From contig NZ_BMYF01000001.1 of NCBI RefSeq assembly GCF_014652135.1, forward strand, positions 62,650 through 126,649: DNA of 64,000 bases, given 5' to 3'. Positions within the stretch are counted from its first letter, which is position 1. Every line of letters begins with the position of its first letter. Origin of the DNA: Mongoliitalea lutea (lineage in GTDB: Bacteria; Bacteroidota; Bacteroidia; Cytophagales; Cyclobacteriaceae). Of the stretch, positions 9,224 through 15,640 are shown in pieces. A program made the translations under genes and the position numbers. The notes below the pieces were generated by a model that saw only the letters and a program-made list of their open reading frames with translations, was not told where the DNA came from and did no database searches.

Positions 9224-9826
9224 TACTTCTTCTTGTTTAAGAGTTACTCTGGTTTACCAAAAAAACTGTATTCAAACTTTTTGACTTTATGCTATAACCC
9301 TTAGAAGTTAATAAATTAACCAACGGATTTTAAGAGACATTAAATAAATCCAAGTTCTATATTTCAATCAAGAACCAACAAGGCTAAACCTTTTCAAAAT
9401 CCAAAGATTGAAGAATTCCCATATACTTCCCATAACTGAAAAGCCACTATCTTATTTGTGAAACAAAAAAACCAGAATGAAAAATTTTATGCCTTTTCCA
9501 AAAACCATCCATCCAATAAAAAGTACCTAAAAATAGCAGGAAAGCAAGCATAGATAAAATTAAAAAAATCTTCAGATTTTTGTTACGACAACACCTTTAT
9601 GGAAAGTTTATTAATGCTCCGCCCTTTCAGTCCCAAAACTTAGCATTTATTGAGTAATAAAATTACTCAGTGAATAGTAAGATTCAAAGGGATTCATGAA
9701 TTTATCTTGAAAATTTGAAATTAACTGCAAAATGATCTTTGCTGATTCAAGTGGTATCACCCAAAAACAACTTGATCTGCGGGTTTGGGATGTTAGCGAA
9801 AGAGAGGAGGCAATAGATAGTTTAAC
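9224..9826. other. Intergenic region, AT-rich, without a convincing gene
   Basis: About 600 bp separate the FkbM gene from a broken lipoprotein gene. Apart from the palindromic element described separately, I see an AT-rich hairpin (AAAAATCT-TC-AGATTTTT, 9564-9581) and a minus-strand reading frame from 9551 that is interrupted by a TAG at 9447-9449. No coding signal is convincing. Confidence 0.6.
9616..9669 (-). promoter_or_regulatory. Duplicated palindromic element, copy 1
   Basis: It contains the perfect inverted repeat TGAGTAATAAAATTACTCA (9651-9669; 8-bp arms, 3-nt centre). On the minus strand this is followed by a conserved tract reading TGCTAAGTTTTGGGACTGA and then AAGGGCGGAGC. The same arrangement recurs at 13580-13636. 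Two copies lie in the non-coding DNA of one polysaccharide cluster, in the same orientation and each upstream of minus-strand genes. This suggests an operator or transcript leader element; the binding factor is unknown. Confidence 0.5.
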
Positions 9827-10041
9827 CTATTCCACCGACCTTACTTTAGGTGTTTTGACCTTTTTAAGTATATTCTTAGCCTCGATTTCATCCAGGTACT
9901 CCAAACCCGACCTTACGGTAGCATAGCCCACTTTCACCCGTTGCTTGATATAATAGGTTTCTCCTGCCTTGGGTATTGAAAAGTACTCGCACAACTACAT
10001 AAAAGAAGGCCGGAAATAAGGAAAAGAAAGTTAATTTTCAT
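9827..10041 (-). pseudogene. Small lipoprotein gene with a 1-base frameshift
   Basis: From the ATG at 10041 the frame encodes MKINFLFLISGLLLCSCAST, a lipoprotein signal with a cysteine in LCSC, but it then runs into a stop. The adjacent frame continues with FSIPKAGETYYIKQRVKVG and ends in KVKTPKVRSVE at 9827. Adding one T to the TTTT run just after the lipobox would join them into a coherent 71-residue lipoprotein. It is either a recently inactivated gene, a sequencing error in a homopolymer, or, least likely, programmed slippage. I do not recognise the family. It lies between the FkbM gene and the repeat/ATPase segment. Confidence 0.5.
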
Positions 10042-10210
10042 GATATTTTTTTGAAACTGAGAGATGCCGTCGTGCACTTATGCTATGACGGTTTGATTGC
10101 ACACTTGTAATTACCGATTAACGACTTTAAAAGTAAGTAACAATACCCTTTAGATTTTATAAATCTAGCAGCACTCGTTTTTTGTCTAATGAATCCTATT
10201 TCCTAGCTAT

Positions 10211-10500
10211 TGGTTGTCGGGGTTCTCAGGGTTGTCGGGTTGTAAAGTTCTCAGGGTTATCGTGGCTGTCTTTGTTATCGAGGTTCTCCAGCTCAAAGTG
10301 CTACCCAACCATGACAACGCCCAGCAGAAAACCATGACAACCAATGCGCACAGCGCTGACAACGCGAAGCAGACAACCCTCCCAGCATCCACTTCATTCT
10401 AAAATCAAATCCCCTCTACTACACGCAACCCAACCACGACAACGCGAAGCTGACAACTTTGACAACCATAGCGCGCAGCGCCAACAACGCGAAGCTAATT
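10211..10500. repeat. GTTGTC-rich intergenic repeat, copy A
   Basis: It begins with G-rich GGTTGTCGGGGTTCTC units and turns into complementary CATGACAACGCGAAGC units, so the two halves can pair imperfectly. A 39-bp stretch (10282-10320) is identical to 11883-11921 in copy B. Motifs such as GACAACGCGAAGC recur at intervals, including a second partial unit at 10424-10500. It ends 6 bp from the stop codon of the ATPase gene. Short overlapping reading frames on both strands here look like repeat shadows. Confidence 0.75.
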
Positions 10501-10506
10501 TAATTG

Positions 10507-11721
10507 TTAGAGTTCGTTTGACAGAAGAAAATCACTGATGAACACATGCTTTACTCCATCTATAGTATCTGTAAAAAAGTCATCCATTGATACTACATAT
10601 TTTGGATAGTGATCACTAATTGCAATGAGGGGTGAAAACTCTCTGTCTATCGTTTGTTGACTTTCCAATTTATATGCAACTTGTATGTATATTTTGTGAT
10701 TTTTTCTTTCTGCAACAAAATCAATTTCCTTATTGTCGAGTTTCCCAATAAAAACCTTAAACCCTCTTCTTTTAAGCTCTAGAAAAACAATATTCTCCAA
10801 GACACCGGAGATCATTCTATCTTTAAATCCCATTGTAGCATAGAGTAGAGATATGTCAGCTAAGAAGAATTTTTCTTGGGTTTTTAAGATTTCTTTCCCT
10901 TTTAGGTCATATCTGGAAACACGGTAAAGGATGAAGGCACCTTCTAAAGCGGACAAATAATTATAGACAGTGTTGATGTCTATTTTACGTTGTTGGCTTT
11001 TAAAATAATCAGCTACGTTTTTACCTGAAAATGTATTTCCCAAGTTATCGAAAGCGTATTGTATCACCCTATTCAGTAGTTCTATATCTCTGATTTTATG
11101 CCGTTGAACTGTATCTCTAAGTATTACAGAGTCATAAATATCACTTACAACTTGGTAAGCTGTTTCTTCGTCATATTCCAACGTATGAATAACAGGAAAC
11201 CCTCCTTTTCTAAGGTAATCTACAAAAAGCGAGTGCTTATTTTTGGACTTTTCTAAATAGGTTTTTTGGAAATCTAAAAATTCACCAAACGAGAGTGTGT
11301 ATATTGGAATTTCAACATACCTCCCAGCCAATAGTGTAGAGAGTTCAGATGAAAGTAAATGGGAATTTGAACCAGTAAGATAGATATCAACATCAAAATC
11401 AACTAAGAATGAATTTACTGCCTTTTCCCAAAGATGTACTTCCTGAATTTCATCGAAAAGTAAGTAATATTTTTTTGTTGATTTGATTTTATTTTTTACC
11501 GCTTCGTACAAGCCCTTTGCCGAAGTCAAATGAGAATTCGCAAAACTTTCAAAGTTAAAATATATAATCTCAGATACATTAACACCTGTTTTAATTATTT
11601 CGTTTGTCAATAATTTTAATACGGTTGATTTCCCAGATCTTCTTATACCTGTTATGATTTTGATCTGGGGTTTGCCAATGAGTGTTTTTAATTTTTCGAT
11701 ATAAACGGTACGACTTACCAT
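10507..11721 (-). CDS. AAA ATPase with DUF4143 C-terminal domain
   Basis: A 404-residue protein. Walker A GIRRSGKST is at 25-33 and Walker B YYLLFDEIQEV at about 88-98. The C-terminal half carries EIDFVAERKNHKIYIQVAYK, the degenerate PD-(D/E)XK-like end of DUF4143. This architecture (AAA_14 plus DUF4143) is widespread in prokaryotes, often as an orphan gene of uncertain function. Nothing in it points to polysaccharide synthesis. The gene is AT-rich, flanked by related repeats on both sides (10211-10500 and 11837-11977), and splits the wzm and wzt halves of the cluster, so it may be an acquired passenger. A perfect GGTTATAACC palindrome lies at 11732-11741, just upstream of the ATG. Confidence 0.88.
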   Translation of the reverse strand: MVSRTVYIEKLKTLIGKPQIKIITGIRRSGKSTVLKLLTNEIIKTGVNVSEIIYFNFESFANSHLTSAKGLYEAVKNKIKSTKKYYLLFDEIQEVHLWEKAVNSFLVDFDVDIYLTGSNSHLLSSELSTLLAGRYVEIPIYTLSFGEFLDFQKTYLEKSKNKHSLFVDYLRKGGFPVIHTLEYDEETAYQVVSDIYDSVILRDTVQRHKIRDIELLNRVIQYAFDNLGNTFSGKNVADYFKSQQRKIDINTVYNYLSALEGAFILYRVSRYDLKGKEILKTQEKFFLADISLLYATMGFKDRMISGVLENIVFLELKRRGFKVFIGKLDNKEIDFVAERKNHKIYIQVAYKLESQQTIDREFSPLIAISDHYPKYVVSMDDFFTDTIDGVKHVFISDFLLSNEL

Positions 11722-11836
11722 AATTATTTAGGGTTATAACCGTAAATATATTTCATTAAAATTGTTTTTTTATTGTTGTAACCCAAAATACTTTAGAACT
11801 TAATTGTTTTATCTACTTGTCTTTGTTAATGTTATA

Positions 11837-11977
11837 GGATTGTCGGGGATTATAAGGTTTTCTTGGTTGTCGGGTTTGTTGTGGTTCTCCAGCTCAAAGT
11901 GCTACCCAACCATGACAACGCGAAGCAGACAACCATGACAACCAAAGCACACAGCGCCGACAACGCGAAGCTGACAA
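11837..11977. repeat. GTTGTC-rich intergenic repeat, copy B
   Basis: Related to copy A in the same orientation: a GATTGTCGGGGATT-type left half, the identical 39-bp core at 11883-11921, and CAACGCGAAGC motifs on the right. It abuts the wzm stop codon (TAA at 11978-11980). Each copy therefore lies immediately 3' of a minus-strand gene. Confidence 0.75.
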
Positions 11978-12796
11978 TTACGCTACATCAGCAAAGGTTC
12001 GCTCCATTTTTCGGAAATAAAACATTCCAAAAACAAATAACACAATGGACACAAGACTTCCTGGCCAAATCCACTCCCAAGGCATAGGCCGATCTAGGAA
12101 AGCTGCGCGATAACCTTCGATAACTCCAACCATAGGATTTAGGATATACCAATCAAGGTATGCTTCCGGAATAGCAGAGGTACTGTAGACTACCGGCGCT
12201 GCATACAATAAAATCTGAACAACAAATGTAAGGGCATGTTTGACATCCCGGTATTTGACGGCCATTGCAGATAAGACCATGCCTACTCCAAGACTGCACA
12301 TCAGCAATTGCAGGGTTAGGATAGGCAGTACCATGATCCCCCAACCGGGCATTTGCTTGAAATAAATAAGCATGCCGATGACGACAACAAAGGAAATGAT
12401 AAAATCCAACAACTTAGACAAAACAGACGATAGAGGTAAAACCATCCGTGGGAAATATACCTTAGTGATCATATTGGCATTTTGGATCAAGGAATTGGCT
12501 GATTCAGTCAAGGTACCCGAAAAATAATTCCATGGCCATAAAGCCAAATAACTGAACAGCAGGTATGGCATCCCATCAGAATCTACTTTTGCCAAGCCTC
12601 CAAAAACAATCGTAAATACGATGGTCGTAAACAAAGGCTGAATGATCGCCCAAGATACTCCCAATACTGATTGGGCATACCGGGCTTTAATACCCCGAAG
12701 CGTCAAAAAATATAAGAGATCCTTATATTTCCAGAGTTCTTTTAAATCCACCATCTTCCATCCTGAAGAAGGCTCGATGAGTTTATAATGAGACAA
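11978..12796 (-). CDS. wzm: ABC transporter permease for polysaccharide export (Wzm type)
   Basis: A 272-residue ABC2-type permease. The amphipathic N-terminus (SGWKMVDLKELWKYKDLLYFL) is followed by IKARYAQSVLGVSWAIIQPL and about six membrane spans, the normal layout of Wzm/TagG/RfbA proteins. It forms the membrane channel for undecaprenyl-linked glycan with the ATPase Wzt at 3252-4490. The start is TTG at 12796: an in-frame TAA lies three codons upstream, and a start at the internal Met would remove the conserved N-terminal helix. Wzm and Wzt are normally adjacent; here they are 7.5 kb apart. Confidence 0.92.
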   Translation of the reverse strand: MSHYKLIEPSSGWKMVDLKELWKYKDLLYFLTLRGIKARYAQSVLGVSWAIIQPLFTTIVFTIVFGGLAKVDSDGMPYLLFSYLALWPWNYFSGTLTESANSLIQNANMITKVYFPRMVLPLSSVLSKLLDFIISFVVVIGMLIYFKQMPGWGIMVLPILTLQLLMCSLGVGMVLSAMAVKYRDVKHALTFVVQILLYAAPVVYSTSAIPEAYLDWYILNPMVGVIEGYRAAFLDRPMPWEWIWPGSLVSIVLFVFGMFYFRKMERTFADVA

Positions 12797-12880
12797 GAGT
12801 GATTAGTTATTAAGTGATTAGTGATTGGTGATTAGTTATTGGGTGATTAGTTATTGGTGATTAGTGATTGGTGATTAGAT
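12797..12880. repeat. Short degenerate tandem repeat (GTGATTAGTTATTG type)
   Basis: About 84 bp made of variants of GTGATTAGTTATT and GTGATTAGTGATTG, filling the gap between the regulator stop and the wzm start. It may affect spacing or RNA folding between two cotranscribed genes and is a candidate for length variation. Confidence 0.8.
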
Positions 12881-12892
12881 GATATTAGATAA

Positions 12893-13396
12893 TTATCCAA
12901 ATACGAGGATACCGCCGATATTTCCTGGATCAGCGTCTAACACTTGTACATTAACCTGCCTATTGAGTTTTTCATAGGTTTTATTTTTCAAATAATCCAT
13001 GTATTTAAGATCCAAATCCTTGCCAATAAGGATTAACTCAATAGTCCCAGAATCTATTCCCATCGCATAATCACCCACAATATAGGCCCGTTCCACTGGT
13101 CCCATGCGACGGACTACTTGACCGAGCAACTCATCCAAACCCAGAAATTTAGATACCATCCGTGAAATTTCCTCATAAAACGGATGCTTCTGATTGGCTT
13201 TATACACCTTTGTTTTGCCTTCATCTTCTGCGGTAAGCAAGCCTGCTTCTGTCAATCGATTTAATTCAACCCTTACCGAGTTAGTAGATTCATCAAAATC
13301 CTTTGCCAAAGACCGTAAATAGCCTGAATTATTGTTCGAAAACAACTTCAGCAAAAGCTTAATCCGGGTTTTGGAGGTTACTAGACTATCGAGCAA
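12893..13396 (-). CDS. Winged-helix regulator with nucleotidyltransferase-like domain
   Basis: A 167-residue protein. Residues 1-75 form an ArsR/MarR-like winged helix (KTRIKLLLKLFSNN, then LAKDFDESTNSVRVELNRL as the recognition helix region). Residues ~100-155 resemble the MNT-type nucleotidyltransferase fold: ERAYIVGDYAMGIDSGTIEL lines up with the GSxARG...SDIDL motif, but the catalytic Ser and acidic pair are degraded, so it is probably not an enzyme. The start is TTG at 13396, since an in-frame TAA follows closely upstream and there is no ATG. It is first in the wzm direction, 97 bp before wzm, and is likely to regulate the polysaccharide cluster. The duplicated palindrome at 13618-13636, 222 bp upstream, is a candidate target. 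Confidence 0.75.
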   Translation of the reverse strand: MLDSLVTSKTRIKLLLKLFSNNNSGYLRSLAKDFDESTNSVRVELNRLTEAGLLTAEDEGKTKVYKANQKHPFYEEISRMVSKFLGLDELLGQVVRRMGPVERAYIVGDYAMGIDSGTIELILIGKDLDLKYMDYLKNKTYEKLNRQVNVQVLDADPGNIGGILVFG

Positions 13397-13889
13397 TGGA
13401 ATGAAGAATTAGGAATTATAAATGAAGTATTAAGAATCCGGAACAGCTTTATAGATATTATTTTTAATTACAAAGAATTTGCTGCAAAAAAGGCACGTAA
13501 AACTGAGGATTGGTAGAATTAATGGATAAGCAAAAATTACTTCAGATCATTCTTAATTCCACATGCTTAATTTACTACAGCTTCGCCCTCTCAGTCCCAA
13601 ACTTAGCACTATTGAATTGAGTAATTTTTTTACTCATTAAAACAAAATTATATGTTCGAAAGATGATAACAAATTTTTTTTAATCTTATTTGACTGTTTC
13701 AAAAGACTGTTATTTTGGAAAGGAGATCCTTTGCCCTACTCAATTTATTTTGCCTCCAGTTGGGGAACATATTTTTTTCAGGCATCCTGAGTCATATGTT
13801 AGGATACGACGAACGATTGCTTCTATAGCTTCATATGAGACTTTTTGGAATAAGCTATGTGCTAAGGTCCATTTTACAAGGGTGTTTTT
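13397..13889. other. Intergenic region upstream of the regulator
   Basis: About 490 bp of AT-rich DNA holding the second copy of the palindromic element and simple GAATTAGGAATT-like degenerate sequence near 13400-13440. A short plus-strand frame at 13690-13893 starts with TTG, overlaps the end of the next gene and shows no recognisable feature. I see no real gene. Confidence 0.6.
13580..13636 (-). promoter_or_regulatory. Duplicated palindromic element, copy 2
   Basis: The inverted repeat TGAGTAATTTTTTTACTCA (13618-13636, 7-bp arms) is followed on the minus strand by TGCTAAGTTTGGGACTGAGA and GGGCGAAGC. It matches copy 1 at 9616-9669 across about 55 bp apart from small indels. It lies 222 bp upstream of the regulator start. 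It could be an operator for the adjacent winged-helix protein or an early-transcript element. Confidence 0.5.
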
Positions 13890-14354
13890 TTAATCTTTTA
13901 CTTCAAAACTCAATTGCCTCCCCTCTTGGAGTGCTTTTTTATCCAAACTGAGACCAACAGCCATTCCGATTACCATCCCAATGGGTAGCCCTATCCCCAA
14001 AAGTGCAATATTTCCAATGCTTATACCAATCGAAACCCCAAGAGGCAATCCATACACTGTCATTCCTAAAACTAACCATAAATTACGGTAATAATTGATG
14101 GGGACAATTTTCATTTTTTTTTCAAGTTGCTTTAGAATGAGATTTTGCTCCTGTTTGATCAGCTTTATCAATTGTATACCCTCAGTTGTTGAAGCATTGA
14201 TTTTATCTACACTAAGGTTTATAAAACTAATAAGGTGATCAGGTAAATCTCTTGCCTTTAGCTCACTTAGAAGCTCTACAAATTGCATATAAACCTTGGC
14301 TGGCTTCTCGTCAGACCAACTTTTAGAAAAATCATTTATGTCTTTGATTTCCAT
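13890..14354 (-). CDS. Hypothetical protein with glycine-rich membrane hairpin
   Basis: A 154-residue protein of unknown family. Residues 1-75 are predicted soluble and helical. Residues ~85-135 form two glycine-rich hydrophobic segments (WLVLGMTVYGLPLGVSIGIS and LLGIGLPIGMVIGMAVGLS), probably a membrane hairpin. The C-terminal tail is charged. It lies 13 bp after the thioredoxin-like gene and is probably cotranscribed with it. Confidence 0.6.
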   Translation of the reverse strand: MEIKDINDFSKSWSDEKPAKVYMQFVELLSELKARDLPDHLISFINLSVDKINASTTEGIQLIKLIKQEQNLILKQLEKKMKIVPINYYRNLWLVLGMTVYGLPLGVSIGISIGNIALLGIGLPIGMVIGMAVGLSLDKKALQEGRQLSFEVKD

Positions 14355-14367
14355 AAATTCCTGTCCA

Positions 14368-15351
14368 TTATTCTACTATTTTTTTCAATTTTTTCGCTGA
14401 CTTTTTATTGTAACCTTTAATAATTTCGGTCAATTGCCCCTCTTCATTGATGACAAAAAACATTGGCCACATGGTTCTATTCAAGTAAGTTGATGCAAAT
14501 CCATATTCATCCCATAGGTTTGTCCAAGTGATTTTTTCTTTAGGGTCTTGATATGTATTAAGCCATGTTTCTTTGGTTGGATCTTCCCAAATTGTAATCA
14601 GTTCTATTGTATCATTATTCATTTGAGAGAGTTGTTCAAGTAAGTCAATACTGGCAATAGAGAATAAGCATCCCGAGGAAAATAAGCTGATAATTCTTTT
14701 GTTAGTATTCCCATTTGTAACTGAAACATGTTTTCCCTCCTTATTTGGTAATGTAAAGTCTTCAACTTTTTGACCTTTCTTTAATGCCCCAAGATTTTTC
14801 GCAGACAAATAATTATAAATTCTCTTGTAATAAATAGTCTGTTTATTTTCTTCACTGACTCCTTGAGAAAACATTTTCAAGTCTGAAATTGACATATTTT
14901 CTTTATTCATTTCAGCAAAATATAAACTAGGTATAGTGTTAGGGTTTTTCAGCAGGAACTCGATTTGTGATTTCCCTTTTAAATTCTCAATATTTTCGGA
15001 AATGGATTGAAATGGCAACAAATCAAGAACTTGGAAAGATTTGTCAGCCCAATCTAAGGTTAAGTTAAGACTATCACTTTCAAACCAAATCAACGGAGTC
15101 TGCTTTTCTATTTTACCACGTTTTGAAATTTTCGCAACATACGCAAAAGAAGGCGTTTGCGAAATATTTCCGTTCACCGAAAAAGCCCCATTTTCTGATA
15201 TTTTTAAGGGCAAAATAAAACCATCTAAGCCTAAATAGATTAACTCTCCCGGATTCAAATTTCTAATTTCTCCACTGAAATTAACATTATTTTGAGCCTT
15301 GGCCTGAAATAGTACTGAACACAAGGTAAGTAATAAAAGTACTTTCTTCAT
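14368..15351 (-). CDS. Secreted thioredoxin-like (TlpA/DUF4369-type) protein lacking CxxC
   Basis: A 327-residue protein with signal peptide MKKVLLLLTLCSVLFQAKAQ. The N-terminal half is beta-rich and resembles the DUF4369 domain of Bacteroidota TlpA-like proteins. The C-terminal half has the layout of a thioredoxin/AhpC fold: a KVEDFTLPNKEGKHVSV lead-in, the IISLFSSGCLFSIASIDLL active-site region and MFFVINEEGQLTEII. The active-site segment has only one cysteine (SGCLFS), so classical disulfide exchange is unlikely; one-cysteine or scaffold roles are possible. It is the first gene of a two-gene unit with the membrane protein at 13890-14354. Confidence 0.68.
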   Translation of the reverse strand: MKKVLLLLTLCSVLFQAKAQNNVNFSGEIRNLNPGELIYLGLDGFILPLKISENGAFSVNGNISQTPSFAYVAKISKRGKIEKQTPLIWFESDSLNLTLDWADKSFQVLDLLPFQSISENIENLKGKSQIEFLLKNPNTIPSLYFAEMNKENMSISDLKMFSQGVSEENKQTIYYKRIYNYLSAKNLGALKKGQKVEDFTLPNKEGKHVSVTNGNTNKRIISLFSSGCLFSIASIDLLEQLSQMNNDTIELITIWEDPTKETWLNTYQDPKEKITWTNLWDEYGFASTYLNRTMWPMFFVINEEGQLTEIIKGYNKKSAKKLKKIVE

Positions 15352-15483
15352 TTTGTCTGTGATTTTTTAACTACTAAAAATAGTTTTCCTTTCCTTAATG
15401 TCAAAACGCATCTTTTTTGGGAATGTTTCCCTTCAGCATAACGGAAATATTTTTTTAAAGCTACTCATTCATACCAACTATAT

Positions 15484-15505
15484 AAATACCCAAAATTGGG
15501 TATTT
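15484..15505. promoter_or_regulatory. 22-bp palindrome upstream of the TonB receptor operon
   Basis: AAATACCCAA-AA-TTGGGTATTT has perfect 10-bp arms. It lies about 135 bp upstream of the receptor start in the divergent intergenic region. It resembles a dimeric repressor operator; nothing in the window identifies the factor. Confidence 0.4.
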
Positions 15506-15553
15506 CTACTCTCTTATTCCCCTTTCTCACCAAAAACTCAATACGCAATCTTT

Positions 15554-15587
15554 ACACTTCAGTCAGTTCATCCTACACCTCAGTCAG
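15554..15587 (+). promoter_or_regulatory. Direct-repeat pair, candidate LytTR binding site
   Basis: ACACTTCAGTCAG (15554-15566) and ACACCTCAGTCAG (15575-15587) differ at one base and are offset by exactly 21 bp. LytTR-family regulators are known to bind two short direct repeats about two helical turns apart. The pair ends about 53 bp before the start of an operon whose last gene encodes a LytTR regulator (18630-19382). Autoregulation is an inference from this arrangement. Confidence 0.5.
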
Positions 15588-15640
15588 GTATTTTTTCCTA
15601 GCTCGTTTCTATGCATCACCTTTGGATAAAATCAAAGGCT

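Noticed and set aside
9384-9551. Minus-strand frame encoding a possible short membrane protein (MLAFLLFLGTFYWMDGFWKR)
   Set aside because: It is interrupted by a TAG after 34 codons, and AT-rich DNA easily gives such hydrophobic frames; no homologue is recognised.
9564-9581. AAAAATCT-TC-AGATTTTT hairpin as a terminator
   Set aside because: The stem has only one GC pair; this is too weak to call in AT-rich DNA.
13690-13893. Plus-strand frame of 67 codons in the intergenic region
   Set aside because: It starts with TTG, has no family features and overlaps the end of a better-supported minus-strand gene.
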